DNA from: Dendrolimus kikuchii
Taxonomy: Eukaryota; Arthropoda; Insecta; Lepidoptera; Lasiocampidae
Direction: 5' to 3'
Length of the DNA: 64,000 nt
Assembly: GCA_019925095.2 (NCBI GenBank)
Contig: CM034411.1
Span: forward strand, 15,252,001-15,316,000
Position 1 is the stretch's first letter. The number at the start of each line of letters is the position of its first letter. Both the position numbers and the translations under genes were made by a program. Positions 1-10,385 of the stretch are shown in pieces. The notes below the pieces were generated by a model that was not told the origin of the DNA, did no database searches, and saw only the letters and a program-made list of their open reading frames with translations.

Positions 1-201
1 GCGTGAAATAAAATATAAATGATACTAACCATATTAGTTTTTAGGAAAAACTTGTATTCCAGAAAATGGCGAAACATGTTCTCGCCATAGCATAAGTTTC
101 ATTTCATTTATTTAGGGTAAGATGGGGCTGACATGGTGGCATCATCACTAAAGGCCCCTAAATAAATTAGATAATAAAAAAGTCTAAACTTAACGACTTA
201 C

Positions 202-284
202 CTATATTCTGAAGTCATGTTTTCTGGCAACCTTAGTCGAAAATCCTTCCAGGTCTGAGCGAAAAATATGTCCGCGGCGTATGT
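202..284 (-). CDS. copy B exon 3: loop D segment
   Basis: The exon is 83 bases between acceptor TTTTAG (285-290) and donor GTAAGT (201 downwards). It encodes TYAADIFFAQTWKDFRLRLP and then ENMTSEY, ending in a split Arg codon (AG|G) as in copy A. The length of 83 bases is the reference that shows copy A's version (82 bases) has lost one base. Confidence 0.88.
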
Positions 285-3200
285 CTAAAATACAAGTTTA
301 TTGAATTAACAATTTTACATACATACATACATAACTTCACGCCAGTTCCCTCGCGGGGTAGGCACGAACAACAGAGTGCCATTTAGGCTTATTCTTACAC
401 ACCTCACTTGCCTCTTTGACATTCATAACTCTTGTCATGCAAGCTCGTCTGTTCTTAAGGCTCCTGACATCACCTTCTGCTAGTACACGATCAATTTGAT
501 CATGGAAGGTGTGTCGTGGCCTTCCACGACTTCTGCATCCATCCACTTTTGCATTGTATATCTGTTTTTATTTTTTTAATTAACAATTTTAATTATACTT
601 TTATTCAAATGCGCATCTCCTTAAGGTTTAATAATGAGGTAGTTGTAGCGTAATGGCTAGCACACGCGTCCCATACTTAAAGGGGGTTCGATCCTGGCCA
701 GAACACATGCACCTCTTAGGCAGTTTTTAGACCTAATGTGCATATTGTTACAATTAGCACGTGCTAGCAACGGTGGAGGAAAACATCGTGATGAAACCTG
801 CACATCGAGACAAACGTGGCGGGTATACTGTCCGTTTCCCTATAGTAGGAGGCCCGACCCAGCAGTGGGACGTTTATGAGCTGTTAATTAAGTTTTAATT
901 GATATACGTTAAATGTATAATTAAAATGGTAATCATCTTCAAGGACCTATCAAAACGACTCATTGACTCTTCAGGTGATCAGAGGCCTGGTACCTGACTT
1001 GGATAACGGATCAATATGGCGATCCAGCGAGGAATCGTAACCAATAAAAGACTGTGACCTAGACTCAGTACTTGTCGTCTTCGTGAATTATAATTAGAAT
1101 ACAATAAAACTAGTATTAATAAATTAACTTTACTTGAAGTTAAGTTTTCTTTATTATATTAGTTTATTATATTTTAATTTACCTACAAATAGTCCAACTA
1201 AAGAGAAAAATAAATAAAATTAGTCAATGAAGGTAGAACAAAAAGCGCGGCGAATTTAAAATATACCAGCATAGCAATCCTAAACTATCATAGAATAATG
1301 ATATAGTAGGTACACAGTCTTGTTTTTTAGTCCCCGTCTTTCTTTTGTTACTTTTTCTCGAATTTAGAAACGATTTATTGAATTTATTTATGTTTAAAGA
1401 TGCGCACACATTATGTGACGCGTCCGAAACAATGTTGATGCACGCCCAAGGTCGCACGAATCGGACGCGGCTTTTGTGTTGCCAAGGTTTTTTAGAGAAA
1501 GCGCGCAACTCTTAAAAAGCGCTAGATTGACACGAATTTGGAAAAAGCGGCGAAAATAATGTAATAAGAATAGTGCAGGCTGTCAAACATTGGAATGCGC
1601 TGCCTCTTACTGTCAGAGAGGCCAAAACATCGCCTACATTTAAGAACGCACTCAGAAAACACAAATTTTCCTTAAATAATTATTCCTAATTCTTATATTA
1701 TAGACTATTTAGTATATACATATGTATATATAAATATGTATGTATTTAATTTATAAAGTAATTTAAGTATGTGTATTTAATTTATAAATTATGTAGTTTA
1801 AGTATGTTTATTTATGATATACCTACTTAATGATCTGCACCACCTACATCGCCAGATTAGGTTAAATTATTCCTTAAGTTAGGTTGCCTGGAAGAGATTG
1901 CTTTAAGCGATAAGGCCGCCTATTGTTTCTACCACGACAATATTGTAATTGTGTATTTTTGATATTGTATATTTGGTGAGCAATAAAGTGTTATCTATCT
2001 ATCTATCTAAGAATAGATAAATTACTTTATTATGAATGCTTGTCTTTTGACGATAATATACCGAAACACGTCGCTATTTCAGTGAAGAGTTATGTAATTT
2101 AAAAAAAGCGCTAAATAAAGTGCTAAGTGCTGAATAATAATTTTGAGTGTTCATACGAATAAAATCTAGCACTGAAAGCGCTAAGTTGGCAACAGTATGC
2201 GTCTTGTGGACTATTACGCCACAATAACAAAAATGACAATAATAACCAGAATGGTTTTGATAAAATGACATTGACATGTGTATTAGTAGTTAGTATTGCC
2301 ATGTAAAAAATTATGAATAATTCGAGTGTCTACTTTCGTTGGCTAAACTCTGTTCTCTGGAACTGGAAACCAGAGCTGCGTCAGCCCTTGGCAAAGCATA
2401 ATACTGACTTCTACTCTCTATCTCAAATCAAATTCAATACAGACAGACGCGAAAAGCGACTTTATTTTATACTGTGTATTAGTGTGTATAGATAATGAAA
2501 TTAAGTCAAGTTTAAGATATTGCTACAAGTTACGTTCTACGGGATGTGCGAGCAGTGCCGTCGTATTTGAGATAGCCTTGTTGCCGTGAATGGTTTTTTC
2601 CCATGCGAGAACGGAAAAAGAATACTAATTCCTGTGACGGGGCGGCCTGTTATAAAAAACGACAAAACGACCCGCTTCCAGGTGATAGGGCATTTGCCCG
2701 ACTGGGTGACTACCACTCCTGGTCTAGAGTATGCCGCCATAACAACTTTGAGTTGTGTTCCGGCATCAGTAGCCAGCTTTCAGTTTGCCCTTCGAGGCCG
2801 GCAGCACATTGGTAGCACCTCTGCTATTGGTAGTCGATGATAACCACTTTCCATCATAGTTTGGCCGTCAGACAGTCTGCTGTGCTTCAGCAATAAAAAG
2901 GAATGGATTTTTTTAAATAATTGTATATTAATGATTTATATGTGCAATTTCTCATTACTTAAGCGCACTACATTAATATAATAGAAATATTATATGCTCC
3001 ATGTGTAGGTACGTACATACATTTGCGACATTAAACCTTTTTTATTTCTATCTATAAAATTACGTCCTTTAAATCATCTATCAAACTATCTACAGGACTC
3101 TTTAGTAATTAACATAAATAATCACGTCTACGTTCCTGCGTTTCTATGAGCTTAATTAAAACACTCCACAAGTTTGCACAAAGCCTCAAAGGGATTTAGC

Positions 3201-6200
3201 AGTTTACCTGTGTATTAATTGGCTGTTGGCTTGAAACCAGTTTTAACGACAATGGTTTTTAGATAAAGTAATTACGTATGTGACTAGAGTTGCCTGATGT
3301 AAAACCAGACAGTCCCGTTTTCTTTATACCTGATTCTAAAAAATCAAGACAAAAGAAAATAAATACTGTAAACAGGGAGTTGTGCGTTTTCTTTAACATA
3401 ATTGCTAGTTGCACTGAATTCAAAGAAGCCATCTAAGGTAATATAACTTTATTAAAAGCAGTGGCATCGACTATTAAGTATATGAATAAGTAGATTGGCT
3501 GTTAATTTAGTATTCGATGCAAATTTAATAACCTAAAAGTAAGCTTGTATGGCATTAAAAACAATTAAAAACTTTTCTAGTTTTTTTTTAGAACACACCT
3601 GGCAACCCTATTAAATGTTACGTTATTTTTTGCGCTGTAGGCTAGTAAAGCGTCTGTATTTTCAGTCTGTTTAAAAGTAAGTTTCTATAAAAAGTGGACT
3701 TAGCATGTTAACATAGTAAGGTGACGATATTAGCATTGCCATCTAACTGTAACTAATATTTGATCTGAGATCTAACTACCTTTTGGTAAGTTTCCCTCAT
3801 CACAACGACCTGGCGTTAAGTTTCCTACTTTAATATACTGAATAAATTACCAAAAACAAAACATTCTCATTTCATTATCCGTGCAGAAACGGAGAAAGAA
3901 TACAATTTCCTGCGGCCGGGCGGCCTGTCGTAAGAGGCGACTATACAACCCACAGCCAGGTGGTAGGGCATTTGCCCGACTGGCTACCACCCCTGGTCTA
4001 GAGCATGCCGCCATAACAACTTTGAGTTGTGTTCTAGCATTAGTGACCAGGTTCCAGACTCCCTTAAGAGAGCAGCAGCGCATTTGTAGCACCTTTGGTG
4101 TTGCAAATGTCCATAGGCGATGGTAACCGCTTTCCATTCAGTGGGCCGTCTGCTGAAATCCTGCAATAAGAAAAAAAACATATATTTTTATGTATGTTCT
4201 CGGTCATATTTTTTTTCCTAAACCGATTTTGATGATTCTGCGTTGCGATTTGCATTGAATTTATTACAACTTCAGAATAGTTTCATGTAAGTCTCATTGT
4301 TACTGGATAACAAGTGAAAAATAAAACAAAATTACCAAAAATAAACCGACGTCAAAAAATTAATATTTTCTACGTCTTGAAGTTCGCGCCAAATAAAACA
4401 TGAGACTATCTAGAAGCTTCACTAAAAACCCAAAAAGAATTATCAGAATCGGTTCAGAAGTAAGAAAGTTATGGCTGAACATCTATACATACATTATAAT
4501 AAAACTGTAGAGGTCGAATTTCTGTATAATGAAAAAAATGCTAAAAACCGAGTCAGGGAGATGTAGGAAGTGAAATAAAACCAAATTAGATTTTTTCAAA
4601 TTTTTTGTTTCTCTGTTCGTCTGTCTGTTTGTACCGGCTAATCTTCGAAACGACTGGACCGATTTAAATGAAATTTTGTATGCTGGTAGCTTATATCTCT
4701 GGTTAACATATAGGATACTTTTGATCCAGAAAAATTAAAGAATTCCCGTGGGATAGTTAAAAAACCGCACCACGCGAACGAAGTCGCGGGCAGCAGCTAG
4801 TCAAATATAATATAATAATATATATATATATATAATAATAATCGGCAGACAAACACACACATTGTATATCCCCAAATTAAGCAAGTTACGCTTGTGTTAT
4901 GGGTAATATACAACGGACTGCTCTGGGGCCGATGATCCCAGACACCCAGACCATAGTAAATAACGGAGAAAATACGTTTCCGAAATTTACTATACCAGGA
5001 ATCGAACCCGGAACCTCTGCGTTGCAGTGAGGTACGCCGGCAAAGGCTTATCCCGCTCAACCACAGAGGCCGTGAATATATAAATAAACGACGAATTGGG
5101 AATGTACTCCTATTTTCAAGCTAAGAGTGTCTTTTTTAGATATAATACTAATTTAATAGAAAAATACAATTAAATACTAAAACTAAACTATAGTACGAAA
5201 AATAAATCTAAAATTAAAAACTAGAACCAAATAAAAAATTATAGATAAAATATTGGTCCCCAAAAGGCTGACGGGGTTACCTATAGACGCCAGTCTTTTG
5301 ATCGCATGAGAGGTCTACTAAACGGTCGGCGACATCTCGATAAAGTTTTAGAGCGTTATGACCCCAGGACCCAGAGTTTCGCTGCAAATGTATAACTATA
5401 ACTCCTATTTTGAAGTAGGTTAAAAATGTGGTAGGTAATGCCCGAGCTAGATATAGACCTAGAATAATCTTGATAAGATAATTCCTTAAAGCTTCCAGGC
5501 AATCTTTGGATGGACAAGATCTTATTAAAGATAATGTATTGTACTGAATTTCTATTTATTAATATATAGCTAGTACGAAGCACGGAAGAATGGTAAGCCT
5601 GACATGGTATGAAGTGCCAAAATTAGGTTATGAACATACCATAGAGTTCTCATCGATGGAATCCAACCCCATCACAGTGACATGAAAATTAACAGTGGTC
5701 GGCTGCTCGTTGATCTTCGGTGGTCTCATCTTGTCGTACAGTCGAGGGTCATCAGGCAACAGATCTTGGAACGTGAGGAGGGTTGATCTGGTTAAAAGTA
5801 TACTATGATCAGTGTTACCAGTTTATCCTTACCGACGACCTGCGTTAGGTCGCGTGTAGAAGCTAGCGAAGGACCAAAAAATGTGATGCGGGGAGGACTA
5901 TAATTGACAAAACATAGGCGTATTTTAGCCGTGCAGGAACGGAGAAAGAATACAATTTCCTGCGTTGGGGCGACTTGTCGTAAGGGGCGACAAAACAACC
6001 CACAGCCAGATAGTAGGGTATTTGCCCGTCTGGATTGCTACGACCAATTTTTTTTTGATATCGCAGGGGGAATGTTTTTGGACACCATCTTCGGACCCTT
6101 CGGGGGAAGGGTCTGAATGCAGGCATAAGGCCTGTATTGAGGGTGTGTGGGATTCTCAGCGACCGGTTCTCCACGCTTGCTTCTAAAACGAAGCTGTTGC

Positions 6201-9200
6201 GAGAATCGGCCGCCAAACTACCCACTAAACTTAAACCTGCGCCCCATTTATAGCGCTTTTGCGAGGCGTCGCGGGATCTCGTAACGCCCCTACGCTCTGT
6301 AACTAGGCCAGCCCGCGGAGCAGAGTGACCCACTTCGTACAGCAGGGGGGGGGGGGGAATCCGCTGTCACCCCCGTGACAGCGGCTCCCTATGACGTTAA
6401 CTAAGGGAGGCGCGTAGCGGCGCCTACGAGCTCCGGTCCATCTCCTCTGGACGGGGTCCGCGTACGCGTCCTCCTCCCTCGCTCTTTCAGCGGCCTCCTT
6501 CTGCGACATGACGGATTCATAGAAGGAGGAAACCGCAAGCCAGGAATGTTGACCTTGGAGCATCGCTTCGACCATGCTACGAAGCAAGTCCACAGGTTCT
6601 CTAGGAGGGCCCTCCGGGGCCCCCAGGCTGCGCACTCCACAAGCGTATGAAGCGCCGTGTCTTGGAGTGCGCCGCACTCGTGACAAGACGGAGAAGGTTC
6701 CCACCCCACGATTTGATGTAGATACTTACCAAAGCAACCATGCCCGGTAAGTATCTGCACCATCCTGAACGTCAGTGTCCCGTGTTTCCGCGAGATCCAA
6801 CGAGCCAGGTGGGGGCGGACCGCCTTCACCGTCTCGATTCCGGCTTCTGGGGACCCTAGGTCAGGATTGCAACGACCCCTAGAGTATGCCGCCATAACAA
6901 CCTTGAGTTGTGTTCCGCATTAGTGGCCAAGTTCCAGTCTCCCTTTAGAGAGCGGCAGCACATTGATAGCCGCTTACCATCAGGTGGGCCGTTTGCCTGT
7001 CTGCTAAACTCATGACAAAAAAAAAAGTAAGGTATCGTTAGATAGAACATTAGCCAATTTAGGACTTTAAAAATCATAACTATATTTGTTAGTGAGGTTT
7101 CTATTTCAGTCAATACTAGGTGGCGAGATACTTTTTATGTTTGCTTATAGGCAAATTGGCATAGGGTCCATTTGTAGTTACCGTCGCCCATGGACATCTG
7201 CAACATTAGGGGTTGCGTTGCCTACCTCGTTGAGACTTTAATTTTTTTTTATTGCATGAGTTCAGCAGACAGGCAGACGACCCACTTGATGGAAAGCGGT
7301 TGCCATCGCCTATGGACATTTGCAACACCAAATGTGCTACAAATGCGCTGCTGCTCTCTTAAGGGAGACTGGAACCTGGTCACTAATGCCGGAACACAAC
7401 TCAAGGTTGTTATGGCGGCATACTCTAGACCTGGCTGTGGGTTGTTTTGTCGCCTCTTACGACAGGCCGCCCGGTCGCAGGAAATTGTATTCTTTCTCCG
7501 TTCCTGCACAGATAAAATACAGGTTTACGCTCTTTTTGAAGAGCCCTATATTGTAGCGCTCTAGGAAAACCGCAGAAGGCAGATCGTTTTTATTTATTCT
7601 ATTCGTGAGTCGTCTTTTTTTGTGTAGGATCCAGCTGAATAGCCGCAAATGGCTGTTTCAGCGACACCGGGCTTGGTGGGCTTCCCGACTCCGTGGGAGC
7701 GGAGGCGTTCAACTAGGGAGCAGCACGCTGCGGGGGGAATGACTTTATCGGATTAAACCGTGAGAGGCTCAATGAGCTAATACTACAGGCTGAAGTGTTA
7801 TAATAGGGATGAGTTACCGACTCCGCCTGCGGAGCCCATCCTAGTTTGTCTTTACTACCGCTTCGCACCGTGTTATAGATAGCAGAGAAGAAGCGGCGGA
7901 AGAAACTCTCCAGCAACACGCCTGAGCTAATCTTGTGTAGTTACTTGGGTCTGTAATGAATGGGTGCGATTGGTGGGTCTTAGCGTTGAGTGAGAGGAAC
8001 AGGGCCGGGGGCTCTCCGGCGTCTGTTAAGTCTGCTAGTGATTCGTTGCATCTAAATTTTAGTATATATAATGTAAAAAATTACAAAAAAAATACAACGA
8101 AAATTGGTTTCAATAATATTCGTTAAGCAGTTTTTGAGATAAGGACCATTATCGAATAACACTTTTTTATGATCTGCGCGCAGAAGGTTTGCCGATGACT
8201 ACTTATCTACTATTATCGTATATACTTATGTAAAGTATATATAATAAGAAATTAAAATAATTAATTTATTGCAATAACTATTTATGTCACTTTTTCTGTC
8301 AACCCTACTGACCATCGACGCGTGACGTCATGAGGCTATCGGCAAACCTTCGGCGCACAGGTAATAACAAAAACAGCCATGCTTGTCATCTCTAGGGAAA
8401 TGTCCCGATTTTACTGTGCGTTGGTAAAAAAGCGCTTCGCTTATTTTTAAAGTCATTTACGTTGACAAATGAACTTGTGGAAGGTTCTCCCATTTGTAAT
8501 GAATTACATATCACTGTCATATGCCGCATGGTTTCCTAAGTAAATAAATAATGAATTTGGACGAATTGTTCATTTTCATCTTTTGATTCCACCGTATGAT
8601 TTTAAAAACAGATTTGTAATTAATCTGGAGAGGTTATAAACTGTCGATAGATTAAAAATTTACACAAATCGATTTTTGTTAGTGAACAAAACGTTCTGGC
8701 AATTTCCCGCCGCAATTTTTTATTATTTTGAAAATATTCCTGTATTATGATGCAACGGAATAAAAAACCCAGTGATTTTCGAAAAAAAATATCGGCGACA
8801 AGCACTGACACGCGGACAGAACGACTTTTTGTGGCTTCTTTTTTTGTCAAAGCGGCTATAACACTTGAAACAATACAACAATTCAATAAATAGTTATGTC
8901 TCTAAACTTCTCCTATATTTAAAGGAGTTAATCATTTTACGGCTTCTGTAGTTGTGCGGGTTAAGTCGTAGCCAGCCGAACTCGCTGGAAAGCAGGAGCT
9001 CCGGCTTCGATATCTGGCATGGTAAATTTCGGAAGCGAAAGTTCTGCTATTTATTATGGTCTGGGCGTCTGGCACGAACCAAGAATATATCAATATATCG
9101 TTGTATATCACCCATAACACAAGCGTGACTAGCTTGGCTTGGGGATATACAATGTGTGTGTTTGTCTCATGATTATGAACAAAAAATCGTCCTGTAACTT

Positions 9201-10041
9201 CGTTGGACCAACGCCTGGTTGGTTTAGAAAAAGTAAAAAATGATAAAAACTTGGGTAAGTGAATGTTAATATTTTCTTAAGTTTTCGCGACTTGTATACA
9301 TAATAAAACTGCGTTTTAACGGTTTTAAGCGCGGTAATTTTATTTGATTTTGGGTTTTCCGACGTTTCGCCCACCTTTCAGTGGCCGTAATCACGGAAAA
9401 CAAAGATGTCAAGTGTCAACGAGTATTGTTAAAGTTTTATTTAGCCTACCGCCAACTTGTTAATTTTAATTATTTAATTTTAATTTTGTTTATGGTTATT
9501 ATTTACTCTATGGGAGCCTAATCTAATTTACTACCGCTTCGCAACATGTTATGGCTTGAAGAGAAGAAGCGGCGCAAGAAACTCTTCAGCAAACATCCCT
9601 AGCTCTAATAATTTTATATAATATTAAAATGGGCGGAAGGAAAAATAAAAGTAATTATCAGTCAAGTTGGTTTGTGTTCCGTTGTACGCAGAAATAGCTC
9701 ACAGTGTCTTGATGTCTGGCAGCTGGTTTTTGCTGGGTTTGGGTCTTAATAGTTTTGATAAATGGATCCCAAACAGGTGGTACTTGCCAACCATCTTCTC
9801 TATTGAAATTTGGGTGTTTTTTGATTTCAATAGCCTCACGCATCATTCACCTCGTGATCACGGCCGAAACGTCGGTAAACCCAAAATCAAATAAAATTAC
9901 CGCGCTTAAAACCGTTAAGTGAATGTTAGTTTTTTTTAATAAAATATTTATTAATACTTACTGAGCATAACACAAGTCGCTTGCACCAAGCCATAGTCGT
10001 ATTAACACAGTAGTTGACCACAATAATCTTCCGGCCGCCAT
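202..10041 (-). CDS. Cys-loop chloride-channel subunit, copy B (exons 1-3; 3' part outside window)
   Basis: Three exons can be joined in frame: 9962-10041 (signal peptide), 5640-5787 (start of the extracellular domain) and 202-284 (loop D region). Splice sites are GT/AG, and the phases agree at both junctions (exon 1 ends with CA, exon 2 starts with A; exon 2 ends in phase 0). The last visible exon reads ADIFFAQTWKDFRLRLPENM, a hallmark of invertebrate anion-selective Cys-loop subunits of the pH-/histamine-gated (pHCl/HisCl/insect group I) kind. Such subunits assemble as pentamers in the plasma membrane and pass chloride when a ligand or pH change acts on the extracellular domain. All three exons are intact, so copy B is the better candidate for a working gene. 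The remaining exons must lie to the left of the window. Which ligand group it belongs to cannot be settled from this much sequence. Confidence 0.8.
316..562 (-). mobile_element. 5'-truncated non-LTR retrotransposon with (ATGT)n tail (family T)
   Basis: The minus strand encodes the C-terminal end of a reverse-transcriptase ORF (VDGCRSRGRPRHTFHDQIDR onwards to [10 protein letters not shown]) followed by a stop and a run of ATGT repeats. At least a dozen truncated copies of this family occur here. The LRWFGHVERM and RGRPR motifs seen in longer copies are typical of RTE-like LINE C-termini, but clade assignment is tentative. The copy lies in intron 2 of channel copy B. Confidence 0.8.
640..895 (+). 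mobile_element. tRNA-derived SINE
   Basis: The head resembles a tRNA: GTAGCGTAATGGCTAGCAC near 648 and a B-box-like GGGTTCGATCC before 700. It is followed by a body containing AACATCGTGATGAAACCTGC and a tail with CAGTGGGACGTTTATGAGCTG. A second copy of the body is at 28805-29010. The tail resembles the common lepidopteran CAGCAGTGGGA SINE/RTE tail, known from the order in general. Confidence 0.65.
930..1085 (+). mobile_element. fragment of retroelement C-terminal region (family K)
   Basis: This is a degenerate copy of the 3' coding end seen best at 33690-34106 and 48855-49218 (MKRLIDSSGDQ, then the ISIAIQRGN-type segment). Frameshifts and a stop interrupt it. It is recognisable only by comparison with the other copies. 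Confidence 0.55.
1576..2008 (+). mobile_element. 3' end of a non-LTR retrotransposon with (TATC)n tail
   Basis: The frame from about 1576 reads VQAVKHWNALPLTVREAKTS and ends LNNYS-stop, matching the last residues of jockey/CR1-type RT proteins (W-N-x-L-P-x-x-V-R). An AT-rich 3' UTR follows, then AATAAAGTGTTATC and four TATC units (to 2008). The microsatellite tail is the expected product of target-primed reverse transcription. Confidence 0.65.
2009..2590. other. no recognisable feature
   Basis: AT-rich sequence with short frames only. No domain, repeat family or RNA signal that I can support was seen. Confidence 0.5.
2600..2916 (+). mobile_element. short interspersed element (family S)
   Basis: The element starts with GAGAACGGAAAAAGAATAC, carries the conserved middle TCTAGAGTATGCCGCCATAAC, and ends with TGGTAACCACTTTCCATC-like sequence and CAATAAAAA. 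The same 280-320 bp unit recurs about ten times in both orientations. Its end matches the 3' tail of the jockey/CR1 LINE fragment at 14020-14640, which suggests a SINE moved by that LINE. Confidence 0.7.
2917..3880. other. no recognisable feature
   Basis: AT-rich intronic sequence of copy B (intron 2). I see no coding segment or known repeat. Confidence 0.5.
3885..4172 (+). mobile_element. family S element, near full length
   Basis: Best-preserved plus-strand copy: head CGGAGAAAGAATACAATTTC, middle TAGAGCATGCCGCCATAAC, then GTTGCAAATGTCCATAGGCG, GGGCCGTCTGC and a CAATAAGAAAAAAA tail. It has no open frame of its own, and the frames across it are incidental. Confidence 0.75.
4487..4801 (+). 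mobile_element. Helitron-like non-autonomous element
   Basis: It begins near CATTATAATAAAACTG and ends CGCGGGCAGCAGCTAGT. Ends of the CGCGGGC..CTAGT kind are characteristic of lepidopteran Helentron/Lep1-type elements. There is no coding capacity. Confidence 0.6.
4802..5073 (-). mobile_element. tRNA-derived SINE (family G), full length
   Basis: Reading the minus strand from 5073, the head is GGCCTCTGTGGTTGAGCGGG. It contains TGGTTGAGCGG (a perfect pol III A box) and GGTTCGATTCC (a perfect B box). The body has ATTTCGGAAACGTATTTTC and GGTCTGGGTGTCTGGGATC, and the 3' end is AT-rich simple sequence. Related copies are at 8939, 35585, 41530 and 53548. It is a tRNA pseudogene head and not a working tRNA, because the structure continues without a tRNA 3' end. 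Confidence 0.8.
5074..5639. other. no recognisable feature
   Basis: AT-rich intron sequence just downstream of copy B exon 2. No repeat or coding signal was identified. Confidence 0.45.
5640..5787 (-). CDS. copy B exon 2: N-terminal extracellular segment
   Basis: The exon is 148 bases, bounded by CAG at 5788-5790 and donor GTATGT below 5640. It encodes about 49 residues including KMRPPKINEQPTTVNFHVTV and MGLDSIDENSM, the beta-strand region common to ligand-gated anion channels. It is six bases longer than the copy A exon and stays in frame. Its splice phases fit exons 1 and 3. Confidence 0.85.
5932..7022 (+). mobile_element. family S element split by an R1 insertion
   Basis: The first part (5932-6045) has the usual head and GTAGGGTATTTGCCCGTCTGG. 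The second part (6864-7022) resumes with TAGAGTATGCCGCCATAAC and finishes with GGGCCGTTTGCCTGTCTGC. The 818 bases in between are a separate retrotransposon. Confidence 0.75.
6046..6863 (-). mobile_element. 5'-truncated R1-clade retrotransposon, nested
   Basis: The minus strand encodes LTFRMVQILTGHGCFGKYLH and then CHECGALQDTALHTLVECAAW, the zinc-finger-like C-terminus of R1-clade RT proteins. The reading frame shifts once (near 6600) and continues to about 6400. The 3' end is a poly(A) run, seen as the T run at 6049-6057. The element is flanked by GGATTGCTACGACC (6032-6045) and GGATTGCAACGACC (6864-6877), a 14-bp target duplication with one mismatch. It is a dead copy. Confidence 0.8.
7237..7513 (-). 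mobile_element. family S element, reverse orientation
   Basis: The plus strand shows the reverse complement of the consensus: T run, TTCAGCAGACAGGCAGACG, CCTATGGACATTTGCAACACC, and TTGTATTCTTTCTCCGTTCC at the head end. It is almost full length and only mildly diverged from the 3885 copy. Confidence 0.75.
7848..7920. repeat. short repeat shared with 9528-9600
   Basis: Both places carry TACTACCGCTTCGCA followed by GAGAAGAAGCGGCG and AAGAAACTCT-CAGCA. It is probably retroelement 3' sequence (the second copy lies inside the Penelope-like region). The surrounding 7520-8170 contains nothing else I can name. Confidence 0.45.
8175..8380. mobile_element. MITE with about 22-bp terminal inverted repeats
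   Basis: The left end TGCGCGCAGAAGGTTTGCCG and right end CGGCAAACCTTCGGCGCACA are inverted copies with two mismatches. The centre is AT-rich. No target duplication is evident. The superfamily is not known. Confidence 0.6.
8381..8938. other. no recognisable feature
   Basis: AT-rich intron 1 sequence of copy B with no convincing repeat or coding segment. Confidence 0.45.
8939..9172 (+). mobile_element. tRNA-derived SINE (family G), diverged
   Basis: The tRNA-like head is decayed, but the body matches the copy at 4802: GGTAAATTTCGGAAGCG, TTATTATGGTCTGGGCGTCTGG, and a tail with CACCCATAACACAAGCG and GGGATATACAATGTGTGTG. Confidence 0.7.
9308..9918 (-). mobile_element. Penelope-like element remnant with inverted flanks
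   Basis: Minus-strand codons around 9846-9780 read REAIEIKKHPNFNREDGW followed by PPVWDPF, the C-terminal end usual for Penelope-like GIY-YIG endonuclease proteins. The region is bounded by inverted copies of one segment: GAAACGTCGG plus AAACCCAAAATCAAATAAAA on the minus strand at 9308-9385 and on the plus strand at 9858-9918. A related flank is at 34258-34395. Penelope-like elements are known to have pLTRs in direct or inverted order, often with hammerhead-type ribozyme motifs. The coding part is a short fragment. Confidence 0.6.
9962..10041 (-). CDS. copy B exon 1: signal peptide
   Basis: An ATG at 10041-10039 opens 26 codons plus two bases, ending GCTCA before the donor GTAAGT. The peptide starts MAAGRLLWSTTVLIRLWLGA and ends in a small-residue cleavage-like region (CYAQ), as expected for a secretory signal. 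The split codon CA|A gives Gln when joined to exon 2. Copy A has a clearly homologous exon at 50330-50391, which supports this start. Confidence 0.75.
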
Positions 10042-10251
10042 TTTGAAAAATAAACAGCCGTTTATTTGAACTTAAAGACACATTATAATTTGAGATCAAA
10101 TTATTAATTATATTCCAAGAATCATTTTTAAACAATCAGCGTGTTTTTTTTTGTCATTTATATTTAATTAAAATAATTTCTGAAATGCATTTTTAATTTT
10201 GAATATTAATATACGTTGATATAGTCAAGCGTGCAAAGCTTCTAACTGTCA

Positions 10252-10331
10252 GCTAAAGCGCGGGAAACGTTATGACGGCAGGGAAGGAATATTCTTGAAA
10301 ATCTCGCACTTGATTGTCACTGACATGCGCA
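10252..10331 (-). promoter_or_regulatory. upstream block shared by channel copies A and B
   Basis: About 210 bases upstream of the copy B start codon are GCTAAAGCGCGGGAAAC (10252-10268) and TGACATGCGCA (10321-10331). Both recur, in the same order, upstream of copy A exon 1. GCGGGAAA resembles an E2F-type site, but that reading is inference. The blocks could be a duplicated promoter or simply ancestral sequence carried along by the duplication. Confidence 0.45.
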
Positions 10332-10385
10332 TAGAGATTATACAAAATATTTTTAAATTTTACTTTAAAGTGAACCATTAATATA

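Noticed and set aside
3847..4255. Frames of 60-96 codons across family S elements as genes
   Set aside because: They occur in both directions over a repeated non-coding element and are broken in other copies.
4797..5073. tRNA gene at the head of the family G SINE
   Set aside because: A and B boxes are present, but the sequence continues into a SINE body, lacks a proper tRNA 3' end and recurs as decayed copies.
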